Shown in pieces: positions 38,655 through 48,168 of a stretch of 64,000 bases of DNA; within the stretch, counting starts at the first letter, position 1, and every line of letters starts with the position of its first letter. The stretch spans positions 124,001-188,000 of the forward strand of contig NZ_MEIK01000034.1 of the NCBI RefSeq assembly GCF_002777855.1. Reading direction: 5' to 3'. A program made the translations under genes and the position numbers. This DNA comes from Snodgrassella alvi. Lineage in GTDB: Bacteria; Pseudomonadota; Gammaproteobacteria; Burkholderiales; Neisseriaceae. The notes beneath the pieces are model-generated. The model worked only from the letters and a program-made list of their open reading frames with translations, had not been told where the DNA came from and made no database searches.

Positions 38655-39530
38655 TCAGATCAAGCCGGCTTCGTGCATGGCTGCTGTTACTGTGGCCTGT
38701 CCTGCTTCAGTCAACTCCGTAATGGGAAGCCGGCATACCGGACTGATTTTACCGATCCGGGACAGTGCCCATTTAGTAGGTGCCGGACTGGGTTCGCAAA
38801 AAAGGTCGCCATGCAAACGCTGTAATTTATCATTCAGGCTTCGAGCACCGGCTATATCACCGCGTAGTGCAGCATGACACATGTCGGCAAACATTTTCGG
38901 AGCTACATTGGCTGTCACACTGATAACACCATGTCCACCGCATAATAGGAATGCCATCGCGGTAGGATCATCGCCAGAGTAAACTGCAAAATTTTCGGGA
39001 ACATGTTTAAACAGATAACAAGCACGGCCGATGTTGCCAGTGGCTTCTTTGATTCCGACAATATTGTCTATCTGAGCTAGCCGTAAAGCAGTATCCGGTT
39101 GCATATCGGCAACAGTGCGTCCTGGCACATTGTACAGAATCATCGGAATAGAAGTAGCTTCAGCTATGGTCTTGAAATGGCGGTATATGCCTTCCTGATT
39201 GGGTTTGTTGTAGTAAGGCACTACTGATAGTGTCATATCCGCACCAGCTTGCTGTGCTTCTCGAGCAAGATAAATGGCTTCGTGCGTATTATTTGCGCCT
39301 GTACCGGCAATCACTTTAATGCGTCCGGCTACGTGTTCTACAGCAGTTTTAATTACGTTTAGGTGTTCATCAACACTAAGGGTTGCTGATTCACCTGTGG
39401 TTCCTACAGCGACAATAGCGTCGGTACCGGATTCGATATGCCAGTCAATAAGCTGTTTGTATTGGTCGTAATCAATACTACCATCTGCATGCATAGGCGT
39501 TACGATGGCAACCAGGCTGCCTGTCAACAT
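38655..39530 (-). CDS. dapA: 4-hydroxy-tetrahydrodipicolinate synthase
   Basis: DapA condenses pyruvate with aspartate semialdehyde, opening the lysine and diaminopimelate branch. The 291-residue TIM barrel has GTTGESATL, the catalytic tyrosine region ILYNVPGRT and the Schiff-base lysine in GIKEATGNI. First gene of a dapA-bamC operon. Confidence 0.97.
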   Translation of the reverse strand: MLTGSLVAIVTPMHADGSIDYDQYKQLIDWHIESGTDAIVAVGTTGESATLSVDEHLNVIKTAVEHVAGRIKVIAGTGANNTHEAIYLAREAQQAGADMTLSVVPYYNKPNQEGIYRHFKTIAEATSIPMILYNVPGRTVADMQPDTALRLAQIDNIVGIKEATGNIGRACYLFKHVPENFAVYSGDDPTAMAFLLCGGHGVISVTANVAPKMFADMCHAALRGDIAGARSLNDKLQRLHGDLFCEPSPAPTKWALSRIGKISPVCRLPITELTEAGQATVTAAMHEAGLI

Positions 39531-39753
39531 AATTCTACCCTTTACAGGAGAGCTAAAAATGTGATGATTGTAGCGTATTTTATCCCTTGATGGAAAATAG
39601 GCCGTTCATAATGTGTTTTGATAAAAGTGGTTTGCTTGAGTTAAAGATTTTATTACTCAATTGTCTGATGTAGATTAAATGTATCAGGTTAGCTTAAAAT
39701 ACGGGGCTTTATATTCGTTTTTTGCAAGTATAAAGCAAATAAGAAAGGTTGAC

Positions 39754-41148
39754 ATGGCCGATAATCCCTCTGTTGTTAAACAAGAAGAACGCTCTGATCT
39801 GGTCTATGGTCTGGAGGATAAACCTCCAGTTTTTAATGGTTTGCTGAGTGCATTAACCCATTTACTCGCTCTATTCGTACCTATGGTGGCTCCGGCTTTA
39901 GTGGTGGGCGGCGCACTGAAACTACCGGCAGATATGACTGCCTATTTGGTATCGATGTCTATGGTTGCTTCAGGTGTCGGTACGTATATTCAAGTGCACC
40001 GTTTCGGGGTGATCGGTTCTGGGCTGTTATCGATTCAATCGGTTAATTTTTCATTTGTTACTGTGATGATTGCGCTAGGACTGGGCATGAAGGAAAACGG
40101 GATGAATGAACATACCATGATTTCTACTTTATTGGGCGTCTCTTTTGTGGGCGCCTTTTTAGTAGTCGGAGCATCATGGCTATTGCCGTTTCTGAAAAAA
40201 ATTATCACTCCTACGGTAAGTGGAGTAGTGGTATTGATGATAGGCTTAAGCTTGATTCATGTCGGGATTACCGATTTCGGCGGGGGGCTCACCGCTAAAG
40301 CTAATCATACATTCGGTTCATGGCCGAATCTTGCTCTTTCTACTTTTGTTCTTTTTACCGTACTGTTATTTAACTGCTTTCGCAATGCATGGTGGCGTAT
40401 GGCAGGTATTGCGGTAGGTTTGATTTCTGGTTATGTAATCGCCATTTTTATGGGTATTGTTGATTTTTCCAATCTACATGATCTGCCGTTGATTACCATT
40501 CCAATTCCATTCAAATACGGTTTTGCTTTTGACTGGCATGCATTTATGGTAGCAGGTACCATTTATCTTCTGAGTGTATTTGAAGCTGTTGGTGATTTAA
40601 CTGCTACTGCTATGATATCCAATCAGCCGGTGGACGGAGCAGCCTATACTAGCCGCTTACGCGGTGGAGTCATGGCCGATGGCTTGGTTTCTGTAATTGC
40701 TACTGCACTTGGTTCATTACCATTAACTACATTTGCTCAGAATAATGGTGTGATTCAGATGACCGGTGTTGCATCTCGTCATGTAGGCAAATACATTGCA
40801 GTGATTTTGGTGATATTGGGCTTGTTCCCTTGGGTTGGCGCAATTTTTACCACTATTCCGAGCCCGGTTCTTGGTGGCGCAATGGTGGTTATGTTTGGTC
40901 TGATTGTTACAGCAGGTATCCGTATTATTATCACAGCTGGTATTCGCCGCCGGGAAGCAGTTATCTGTGCTACTTCTTTAGGATTGGGGTTGGGCGTAGC
41001 TTTTGAGCCGGAAGTATTTGCTCAGTTGCCTATTCTGTTTCAAAACGCGATTTGTATGGGGGGTATTGTGGCTATTATACTGAATATTTTACTGCCCCAT
41101 GATAAAAGTGAACCAGCAGTATATTTGAGTGATGATATTCCTCATTAA
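39754..41148 (+). CDS. NCS2 family nucleobase (xanthine/uracil) permease
   Basis: The frame opens at 39679, but the ATG at 39754 with AAAGG upstream gives a sensible start (MADNPSVVKQEER), 464 residues. It has about 14 membrane segments and the NCS2 signatures: the QSVNFSF region, FEAVGDLTATAMIS and QNNGVIQMTGVASR. The N-terminal YGLEDKPP and the QNNGVI motif favour the xanthine branch (XanP/XanQ-like) over uracil. Uptake of purine bases would complement the purine synthesis genes here. Confidence 0.88.
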   Translation: MADNPSVVKQEERSDLVYGLEDKPPVFNGLLSALTHLLALFVPMVAPALVVGGALKLPADMTAYLVSMSMVASGVGTYIQVHRFGVIGSGLLSIQSVNFSFVTVMIALGLGMKENGMNEHTMISTLLGVSFVGAFLVVGASWLLPFLKKIITPTVSGVVVLMIGLSLIHVGITDFGGGLTAKANHTFGSWPNLALSTFVLFTVLLFNCFRNAWWRMAGIAVGLISGYVIAIFMGIVDFSNLHDLPLITIPIPFKYGFAFDWHAFMVAGTIYLLSVFEAVGDLTATAMISNQPVDGAAYTSRLRGGVMADGLVSVIATALGSLPLTTFAQNNGVIQMTGVASRHVGKYIAVILVILGLFPWVGAIFTTIPSPVLGGAMVVMFGLIVTAGIRIIITAGIRRREAVICATSLGLGLGVAFEPEVFAQLPILFQNAICMGGIVAIILNILLPHDKSEPAVYLSDDIPH

Positions 41149-41166
41149 TTTATTTATGCTGAATGG

Positions 41167-41195
41167 AAGACTGCCTTTTTAAGGCAGTCTTTTTA
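41167..41195. terminator. Terminator between the NCS2 permease and MFS genes
   Basis: AAGACTGCCTT (41167-41177) and AAGGCAGTCTT (41181-41191) form an 11-bp stem with a 3-base loop, followed by T on the plus strand. It serves the permease gene and may also serve the convergent MFS gene. Confidence 0.88.
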
Positions 41196-41225
41196 TTATG
41201 TAAAAAATAAAACGTTATTATTAAT

Positions 41226-42623
41226 TTATTTTTCTCTGGTAAGTAGATTATCACCATCGGTAGGATGCAGACGAGCGAATATCCAGCTGGAAAGCAGGGT
41301 AAAGACGCCCAAAATAATGAAAGTGACGCGAAAGGCACTTGTGATATTTTGATGAATAAAGCTGGCTCGGCTAAGGTTTTGTAAAAGTAAGGCACCGATC
41401 GCGATACCAAAACTTAAGGCAAGCTGCTGATTAACTGCCATTAGGCTAGTACCACTGCTTACTTGATTAGGCCGCAAATCAGCCAGTGTAATGGTATTCA
41501 TACCGGTAAACTGTAATGAATTACAAGCGCCGAGTACGCACAGATGAAGCAAAATAAGCCATTGTGGGGTAGCAGCACTGATAAATGCCAGAGACATTAT
41601 AAGTATGCCGATGATACGAGTGTTCCATGCTAATGTGTTGCGGTAGCCGAAATGGTTCATTAATGGTTTCAGGAAAGGTTTGGCGAATATTGCAGCCAGT
41701 GCCAACGGCATCAGTAGCCAACCTGAATTGACCGCATCGTAGCTGAATGCAACCTGAAACAGTAAGGGTAATAATAAAGGTAAAGCACTCATACCCAAAC
41801 GACTAACAAGGTTACCGGCCAATCCGAGACGAAACGTGCGTACCAGTATCAGATGAGGTGGATACAAAGCGCGGTTGTTCTGGCGTGCATGTGCTAAATA
41901 GGCAAATAATGCACCAATTCCGGCAGCTGCCATCATACAGCCGAAAAGAATGTTATTTGCGTGAGACATGGTTTCAAAGGTCAGAGTCATGCAAAATGCG
42001 GACGCAGAGAATAAAAAGAAACCCAATCCGTCAAAATAATTAGCCGGCCGGTTAAAATCGGGCATGATGTACCATGTGACCAGTAATCCCAGCAGACCAA
42101 TTGGTACGTTTAATAAAAAAATCCAGTGCCAGCTCATATAGACGACCAGATAACCACCAATAATCGGACCTAATACTGGGCCGATAAGTGCTGGCATAAT
42201 GGCATAATTCATAACGGTAATCAGTTTAGAGCGGTCATAGGCTTGCATCATGGTTAATCGTGCTACAGGCGTAAGCATGGCACCACCTAATCCTTGAATA
42301 ATCCTAGCTAATACCAGCAGGGGTAAATTGTTGCTGGCTGCACAGAGTACTGAACCGATAATAAATATGACCATTGATCCCATGAAGAGCTTGCGGGTAC
42401 CTAATTTGTCCGATAAAAAGCCTGACAACGGCATCATGATGGCCAGCGTCAGTGCATAGGCAATAATTGCCGATTGCATATTCAAAGGCGATTGGCCTAA
42501 ATCTGCAGCCATAGAAGGCAGAGCAGTATTCAGGATGGTGGCATCCAGCTGCTGCATGAAAATTGCTATTGCTAGTAATATAGGCAAATAGCGTGAAGGT
42601 TTTGTTGTGCTAATGGTAGCCAT
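41226..42623 (-). CDS. MFS transporter, DHA2 (MdtD-like) family
   Basis: The 465-residue protein is a drug:proton antiporter-type carrier. It has the early motif LDATILNTALPSMA, motif A GFLSDKLGTRKLF, and the RIIQGLGGAML motif, then GPVLGPIIGG. About 14 membrane segments are expected. The substrate cannot be told; the closest named relative I recognise is MdtD. No regulator or membrane-fusion partner is adjacent. Confidence 0.85.
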   Translation of the reverse strand: MATISTTKPSRYLPILLAIAIFMQQLDATILNTALPSMAADLGQSPLNMQSAIIAYALTLAIMMPLSGFLSDKLGTRKLFMGSMVIFIIGSVLCAASNNLPLLVLARIIQGLGGAMLTPVARLTMMQAYDRSKLITVMNYAIMPALIGPVLGPIIGGYLVVYMSWHWIFLLNVPIGLLGLLVTWYIMPDFNRPANYFDGLGFFLFSASAFCMTLTFETMSHANNILFGCMMAAAGIGALFAYLAHARQNNRALYPPHLILVRTFRLGLAGNLVSRLGMSALPLLLPLLFQVAFSYDAVNSGWLLMPLALAAIFAKPFLKPLMNHFGYRNTLAWNTRIIGILIMSLAFISAATPQWLILLHLCVLGACNSLQFTGMNTITLADLRPNQVSSGTSLMAVNQQLALSFGIAIGALLLQNLSRASFIHQNITSAFRVTFIILGVFTLLSSWIFARLHPTDGDNLLTREK

Positions 42624-43140
42624 TGAAGCTGTTGATAACGATTATGATTTAATCCATTATAACAGAATCATGTTGTGTTCCATTAGGCAGCATTGATACA
42701 TTATCAGTTGGGTATGCCAGTATGTTGCTATGAATTATGGCTGGTAAAAGCTTTACTGCTGTCTAATATTGATGAGCTCAGATATTGATGTTGATTATTT
42801 TCAATTGATTGGTTTTATATCTATATTTAAATGTTCAAGTTATTAATAGAAAATAATTTTATTTATTTCAGATTTTTTTTCAAAAAATATATGTGTTGAT
42901 TGTATTATTAGAAAAAAATGAAAGTGTTAATTTTAAATTTCACCTAACTATATTTATGAAATTATAAAATAAGGGAATTATTACACTTGATAAGTAGGTG
43001 AAAAAAATATATTTCTATTCAGTATATTTGAAAGATAAAGTAGTCGATAACTATATTATTATCTTTTCTGATTAGAGGAATTCGGCAGCCAAAAATTAAA
43101 CCGTATAGGTGGTATCCTATACGGTTTATTCCAAGCTTGA
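42624..43140. other. AT-rich intergenic region upstream of the MFS gene
   Basis: It holds a strong hairpin terminator at the right end (43098-43127) and presumably the MFS promoter at the left. I see no gene or other structured element. Confidence 0.5.
43098..43127 (-). terminator. Terminator of the PAS-PhnD-like operon
   Basis: AAACCGTATAGG (43098-43109) pairs perfectly with CCTATACGGTTT (43116-43127), a 12-bp stem with a 6-base loop. On the minus strand it lies 14 bases after the stop, with TTTAATTTTT following. Confidence 0.88.
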
Positions 43141-43887
43141 TTACTTGCGCATGGTGTCTACAACGTCAATCATGAATTCCATTTCTTCTTCTGATAATGC
43201 AGTAAAGCCTTCAGGGAAGTTTAATGCTTTTACAATATTGGCGCCATCGGCGTCATCGGCCATTTTACAAAGCACATCTTTCAGAAGTTCAGCGTTGGAA
43301 ACTGCATCAGGATGATACAGCATAACGTGTGATACTTCGTTAATACGGCTCTTCAATAATACTTTCAGCTGATCTTTGGTGACTGAGTTGAAGCTATCAT
43401 ATACATCAGATTGGATAATTCCCACTTTTGCATGATGCCGAATTACACCAGAGGCAACCATAAGGAAATTATCTTTGCGTTTGATAACTAGTTCATCATC
43501 ACTCAGATTAGCTGGTTCTAGCAGGCGTAACCCAATGAAATTAGCATCTTCATTATTTGAAAGAGCTAATTCTACAGTTCCTTTCAGATCTTCAATTGCA
43601 TTGATGTCTGAATCAGCGGCTGCAACGATAACAATTTCGTCTGATTTATTTTTAGGTCTAACGAGCGGTAAATAACCTTGTTCACGTACGTAAGTACCAG
43701 CAGCAAAAGGGTTAACAAAAAGCATAGATACTTTTTCTTTTTCCTGATGAGCTGTGACTTCATCAAACGAAGGAGGCATGATCAGTGAAATACTCTGATC
43801 GCTTTTCTTTTGAAGGTAGTTATTGAGCAGATACCAGGTACTGAATTGGTCAGGCAAATAATCAGGTACAACCATTAAACTTAGCAT
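43141..43887 (-). CDS. Cytosolic PhnD-like substrate-binding domain protein
   Basis: The 248-residue protein has the two-lobe fold of PhnD-type ABC substrate-binding proteins: VPDYLPDQF at the start, SMLFVNPFAAGTYVREQGY, then VAAADSDINAIEDLKGTVEL. It has no signal peptide or lipobox, so it should stay in the cytoplasm, and no ABC transporter genes are adjacent. Its start is one base after the upstream PAS gene's stop, with AAGGA inside that gene's end, so the two are translated together. A ligand-sensing role is inference. Confidence 0.75.
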   Translation of the reverse strand: MLSLMVVPDYLPDQFSTWYLLNNYLQKKSDQSISLIMPPSFDEVTAHQEKEKVSMLFVNPFAAGTYVREQGYLPLVRPKNKSDEIVIVAAADSDINAIEDLKGTVELALSNNEDANFIGLRLLEPANLSDDELVIKRKDNFLMVASGVIRHHAKVGIIQSDVYDSFNSVTKDQLKVLLKSRINEVSHVMLYHPDAVSNAELLKDVLCKMADDADGANIVKALNFPEGFTALSEEEMEFMIDVVDTMRK

Positions 43888-43888
43888 A

Positions 43889-44392
43889 TTATTTTCCTTC
43901 CTGTTCAGATTTCAGCATTTCTGCATACTTCGCGCTCATTTCATTTACTTTTTCGCGGCTCGGTTTGCGACGGATTGAGCTATAGCCGATAACTTTGCCC
44001 TGACGCAGGTTGGGAATAACAGTTGCATATACCCAGTAATGACCACCGTCTTTACGCAGGTTTTTGACATAGCCATACCAGCGTTCATTTCTTTGCAAGG
44101 TAGCCCACATGTCGGCAAACGGTGCTTTTGGCATATCTGGGTGACGTAAGAGGCAGTGCGGTGCGCCGATAATTTCATCACGGGTCCAACCACTGATATC
44201 AACAAATACATCATTGGCATGTGTGATGATGCCGTCAAGATCAGTACGGGATACAATCAGTGCGCCATCAGGATAGGGAAATTCCTGATTGGTAACATAT
44301 ACTGTGGATTCCCCTTCTTGCTGATAATGTTTGATTTTATACTCTGTAGATTCGCTTTGAGGTTTTGGCTGAATCCAACGACTCATATCCAT
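43889..44392 (-). CDS. Stand-alone Aer-type PAS domain protein
   Basis: The 167-residue protein is essentially one PAS domain (about 45-150) very like the FAD-binding PAS of the E. coli energy-taxis receptor Aer: ITHANDVFVDISGW, RHPDMPKAPFADMW (R83, H84, D86) and YGYVKNLRKDGGHYWVYA (W105 just before). The residues that bind FAD in Aer are kept. The HAMP and signalling domains and membrane anchor of Aer are absent; the C-terminus is a short charged helix. It is tightly coupled to the PhnD-like gene. AAGGA lies 9 bases upstream of the ATG. Confidence 0.85.
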   Translation of the reverse strand: MDMSRWIQPKPQSESTEYKIKHYQQEGESTVYVTNQEFPYPDGALIVSRTDLDGIITHANDVFVDISGWTRDEIIGAPHCLLRHPDMPKAPFADMWATLQRNERWYGYVKNLRKDGGHYWVYATVIPNLRQGKVIGYSSIRRKPSREKVNEMSAKYAEMLKSEQEGK

Positions 44393-44824
44393 GTTAATTT
44401 GTCCTTCAATTTGGTTTAATCTGGTGAAGAATGAGTGTGCTTAATGTAAGCATTTCAGTGTTATTATGTTTTTGTAGCAGCTCTTTCTGTTTTGGTGTTA
44501 TACGTCAATTGCTGCAGAAAACTTCTGAATATGCTTTTCGGGGGCAGAGTAATCTTCGCCCGATAATTATATGCTATGCTTTAATCTAAAGGATGCTTAA
44601 AGATATTAAACTTTCTGTCATACAGTAAAACCGGTTTTTGCTTATATGAATTTGCCTGACAGCGATCAATCCTGTTTATGAAACTGGATTTAAAACAATA
44701 CTGAAAGATTAAACCAAAATTTCAGTGTTGTGCTGATTACAAAAACCGTTTTGGATAAATCGTCTATTTTGCATGTACGGAATTTAATTAGGCATGGCAC
44801 ATTTCAGGTTAAGCAGACTGAATA
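44393..44824. other. Intergenic region between the PAS and roadblock genes
   Basis: It contains a likely roadblock-gene terminator (44695-44731) and should hold the promoter of the PAS-PhnD-like operon, although I cannot place a clear -35/-10 pair. No gene seen. Confidence 0.5.
44695..44731 (-). terminator. Terminator of the roadblock gene
   Basis: ACAATACTGAAA (44695-44706) pairs with TTTCAGTGTTGT (44720-44731) over 12 bp with one wobble. On the minus strand TTTTAAAT follows. Confidence 0.65.
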
Positions 44825-45187
44825 TTAACCAAAATGATCAGCCAGTTCTTTCAATGCACGTTTAGCTTCAAACAGAATCAAACCTAATTTGGCTTCATGT
44901 GTTGTGGTGATGGTTAACAAGATGGCTTCAGATGCCTGAAACAGCAGCATATAGCCTTTATCTGTATGAATAATAGTGTTATCCAAAGAACCTTTTAATA
45001 CTTCTTTAGCAGAGCGGTTACCCAATGAAAGTAATGCCGCAGCCATGGCGCCGATTCGGTCTTCATCCATGCCACTTTGCAGTGCTGAGGCGATTGGCAG
45101 ACCGTCAGTAGAAATAACAGCAGAAGATGTAATGTCAGGTGTACTGTTTAGTGTTTTTAATACGCCTTCGATGAAATCATATTTCAT
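44825..45187 (-). CDS. Roadblock/LC7 domain protein
   Basis: The frame opens at 45274, but the ATG at 45187 with AGAGGA upstream gives a 120-residue product matching the roadblock fold: SSAVISTDGLPIASAL, a central helix with MAAALLSLG, and LLFQASEAILLTITTT. In bacteria such proteins (for example MglB) partner small GTPases or regulators of polarity and surface motility. No MglA-like GTPase is next to it in this window. A role with the neighbouring PAS and PhnD-like proteins is inference. Confidence 0.85.
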   Translation of the reverse strand: MKYDFIEGVLKTLNSTPDITSSAVISTDGLPIASALQSGMDEDRIGAMAAALLSLGNRSAKEVLKGSLDNTIIHTDKGYMLLFQASEAILLTITTTHEAKLGLILFEAKRALKELADHFG

Positions 45188-45456
45188 GAAAATTCCTCTA
45201 AAATTGACTGTAACCGTGTTAATTATAAAGATGGGTGAATTTTTTTGCAAAAAAATGTTATTAAATTTTATCAATTATCTTTATAGATAATTCTTATTTT
45301 TATTTACGATGCATTTTTTTTCTGATTTGACGTTGTATTGAAAGTAATATTCTGCAGTATTTGTTCAGTCTATTTTATCGGTCTTCAGAAACTATTTTTT
45401 ATTATAACATTATTCTAAATATGGACAGAATGCTGGATAGCTAAAAGAACATTCAT

Positions 45457-45470
45457 TTGATTTAAATCAA
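45457..45470. promoter_or_regulatory. Perfect FNR-type site upstream of the roadblock gene
   Basis: TTGATTTAAATCAA matches the FNR consensus TTGAT-N4-ATCAA exactly. A TATAAT on the minus strand at 45406-45401 would place the site near -69 to -70, close to a class I position, with a leader of about 200 bases to the roadblock start. CRP-type binding is an alternative. Confidence 0.6.
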
Positions 45471-45922
45471 TATCCGTTTTGACTTATAGTTCAATTTTGA
45501 GTTGTGTGACTACTTTGTAGAAATATAAATTTACATATCTAGTTAGCAAATGGCTTACGACTTTGTTTGCCATATTTTAATTAAATTAATATTAAATAAA
45601 ATTTATGTTCATTTATTTCAATGATTTGGTTTTTAGAGTTTGCTTTACATTCTAGTTAGGGTATGTGTTTATATAGTTTGTGACTCTTGATTTGGTTATG
45701 CTGTGAGATGTTTTAATTTTGCTGGATTTTGTACTGATTTAAATTCTAAAGTTTTGGGTAGATTTAGTCTGTATTGCATGAAGGCTCTTGCTATACAGCA
45801 TTTGTTTTAAGTTTTTTATTCGTGATGTAAGTTGATAATTGTTGAACAAGCTAATTATATTATTTTTACTATTAGCTTAATTCTTATAAATAAATAAAAT
45901 AAGCATTGATACGTATTTAACC

Positions 45923-45977
45923 ATATAAATGTAACTACAGGTTGTTATTTGTTAAAAACCTGTAGTTACATTTATAT
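45923..45977. repeat. Perfect 21-bp inverted repeat downstream of parE
   Basis: The arms 45923-45943 and 45957-45977 are perfect reverse complements with a 13-base loop. No T run follows on either strand, unlike the other terminators here. It lies about 80 bases after parE and may be a terminator, an RNA-stability element, or a small mobile-repeat remnant. Confidence 0.7.
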
Positions 45978-46056
45978 AAAACTTCATTGCTTACGGATAT
46001 GCTTTGATACAGAGTCTTATGTATTTAGGTCAAGTCGATATTGGTTATATGGTTCA

Positions 46057-48042
46057 TTATATATCGGTTTCTACTTTGTCTCCTTCTGCTTCCATCCATA
46101 CGCGTCTGGATGCTGCTTCTCCTTTGCCCATTAGTTTAACAAAGATGTTGCGGGTTTCGTTGCTGTCTTCTTCTCTAATCTGTACTTGTAAAAGGCAACG
46201 GGTATCGGGGTTCATGGTGGTGTCTTTAAGCTGATCTGGATTCATTTCTCCCAGACCTTTAAATCGACTGATACTGTAGGCACTTTCTTTAACCTTTTCG
46301 CTTTGCAGTCGATCCAGAATGGCATCTAGTTCTGCCTGATCCTGTGCATAAAGTTTACGCGCTGGTTTATTTTTACCCTGTGCGTTGACATCCACTCTGA
46401 ATAGAGGCGGCTGGGCTACGTAGATGTGTCCTGCATCAATCAGACGGGGAAAGTGGGTATAAAAGAGGGTAAGTAGTAGTACTTGAATGTGAGCACCGTC
46501 TACGTCGGCATCGGATAATATGGCGATTTTGCCGTAGCGAAGGCCGGATAAATCTGGATTATCATTTTTTCCGTGTGGGTCAACGCCAATGGCTACAGAA
46601 ATATCGTGAATTTCTGCATTGCCAAATAACTGATCGCGATGAATTTCGAAGCTGTTTAATACTTTGCCACGTAAGGGCAGAATGGCTTGGGTATTTTTAT
46701 CTCTAGCCAGTTTGGCAGAACCACCGGCAGAATCTCCTTCAACCAGAAATAGTTCATTTTCACGTATATCTTCACTTTCACAGTCTGTAAGTTTACCTGG
46801 CAAGACGGCTACACCGGATCCTTTTTTCTTTTCTATTTTTTTGGTTGAGCGCATGCGAGCCTGTGCTTGACGAATGGCCAGTTCGGCTATTTTTTTTCCA
46901 GTGTCGATATTTTGGTTCAGCCAGAGCTCTAGCGGGTCGCTGCACATAGCTGCAACCAGTTTAAGTGCATCACGGCTGGTGAGTTTGTCTTTGGTTTGTC
47001 CCTGAAATTGTGGATCCAGCAGACGGGCGGATAATACAAAAGCGACGCGGGAAAATACATCATCTGATTGGAGTTTTACACCGCGTGGCAGCAGGTTATG
47101 GTGGTTAATGAAATTATTGACGGCGTGAAAGACGGCTTGTTTGAGACCTGCCTCATGTGTGCCGCCAAGAGCTGTAGGTATAAGGTTTACATAGCTTTCA
47201 CTGGGTGCATTACCTTCTTCTACCCAGCTTAATGCATAAGCTGCACCTTCGCCTTGATTGAAATCTGTGTCATGGTTGGCGCCTAGATAGTTTTCACTAG
47301 CAAAGATAGGTGTAGCGGTCTGGCTATCTGAGAGGAGATTCAGTAAATAACTTTTTAGGCCATTCGGATAGTGCCAGTTTTGTATCTGTGCTTCATCTGT
47401 ACCATTGATATACCGAGTAAGGGTGACACTGATGCCTGGCAGTAATACTGCTTTGGCACGCAATGTGCGTTCAAGTTCAGCTATGTTGTATTGTGGGTTG
47501 TCGAAGTAATGACCGTCTGGCCAGATGCGAACTTCTGTTCCACTATCTTTGGAGGCGCATTTGCCAATTTCTGTCAGCGGCTGAATAACTTCTCCAGCGG
47601 CAAAGACGATTTGATAAATTTTGCTGTTTCTTTTAACGGTGACTTCTAATCTGGTGGAGAGGGCGTTGGTAACGGAAACGCCGACACCATGTAGTCCGCC
47701 AGAAAAAGCGTAAGCACCATCACCACTTTTTTTGTTAAATTTACCACCCGCATGAAGCTGGGTAAAAACCAGTTCGACTACGGGTACCTGCTCAGTTGGA
47801 TGTAATCCAGTTGGTATGCCTCTTCCATTATCCTTTACGGTTACTGAACCATCCTGATTTAGGATGACGTCGATGTTTTGTGCATAACCGCCAAGTGCTT
47901 CATCGGCAGCATTATCTATGACTTCCTGAATAATGTGGGTAGGGCTGTCGGTTCTGGTGTACATGCCCGGCCGTTCTTTAACTGGTGCCAGACCTTTGAG
48001 TACGGTTACGCTAGATTCATCGTAAGTTATGGATTTGCTCAT
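46057..48042 (-). CDS. parE: DNA topoisomerase IV subunit B
   Basis: ParE is the ATPase subunit of topoisomerase IV, which unlinks daughter chromosomes. The 661-residue product has the GHKL motifs VIDNAADEA, DNGRGIPTG and GLHGVGVSVTNALS, and the Toprim region with LVEGDSAGGSA and LPLRGKVLN, then SDADVDGAHI. It lacks the 170-residue insert of proteobacterial GyrB and has a ParE length. ParC is not in the window. Confidence 0.95.
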   Translation of the reverse strand: MSKSITYDESSVTVLKGLAPVKERPGMYTRTDSPTHIIQEVIDNAADEALGGYAQNIDVILNQDGSVTVKDNGRGIPTGLHPTEQVPVVELVFTQLHAGGKFNKKSGDGAYAFSGGLHGVGVSVTNALSTRLEVTVKRNSKIYQIVFAAGEVIQPLTEIGKCASKDSGTEVRIWPDGHYFDNPQYNIAELERTLRAKAVLLPGISVTLTRYINGTDEAQIQNWHYPNGLKSYLLNLLSDSQTATPIFASENYLGANHDTDFNQGEGAAYALSWVEEGNAPSESYVNLIPTALGGTHEAGLKQAVFHAVNNFINHHNLLPRGVKLQSDDVFSRVAFVLSARLLDPQFQGQTKDKLTSRDALKLVAAMCSDPLELWLNQNIDTGKKIAELAIRQAQARMRSTKKIEKKKGSGVAVLPGKLTDCESEDIRENELFLVEGDSAGGSAKLARDKNTQAILPLRGKVLNSFEIHRDQLFGNAEIHDISVAIGVDPHGKNDNPDLSGLRYGKIAILSDADVDGAHIQVLLLTLFYTHFPRLIDAGHIYVAQPPLFRVDVNAQGKNKPARKLYAQDQAELDAILDRLQSEKVKESAYSISRFKGLGEMNPDQLKDTTMNPDTRCLLQVQIREEDSNETRNIFVKLMGKGEAASRRVWMEAEGDKVETDI

Positions 48043-48079
48043 AATTTATTTCAGACTGGTGGTATTGCCAATATAGAAC

Positions 48080-48114
48080 AAATTACCGTAAAAAATTTAT
48101 TTTTTCGGTAATTT
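48080..48114. promoter_or_regulatory. Hairpin upstream of parE
   Basis: AAATTACCG (48080-48088) and CGGTAATTT (48106-48114) form a 9-bp stem, extended inward by A6/T6 pairing across one bulged T. It lies 37 bases before parE and after rppH, so it may terminate rppH or structure the parE leader. Confidence 0.55.
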
Positions 48115-48168
48115 GTTTCTGTTTTGTGCTGGGATCAGGCAGGTTAATGCCGGATGAACGAGCGGCTT

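Larger units (their letters stand above)
45188..46056. other. Large AT-rich gene-free region
   Basis: This is about 870 bases without a gene I can support. It holds a perfect FNR-type palindrome (45457-45470), a TATAAT on the minus strand (45406-45401), and a perfect 21-bp inverted repeat (45923-45977). The plus-strand frame at 45949-46134 runs into parE on the opposite strand and is not credible. A small RNA is possible. Confidence 0.5.

Noticed and set aside
42640-42660. Fur-like sequence GATAACGATTATGA near the MFS start
   Set aside because: It is only a partial match to the Fur consensus and there is no iron-related gene beside it.
45949-46134. 61-residue plus-strand frame near the end of parE
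   Set aside because: It starts inside the inverted repeat and runs into parE on the other strand.
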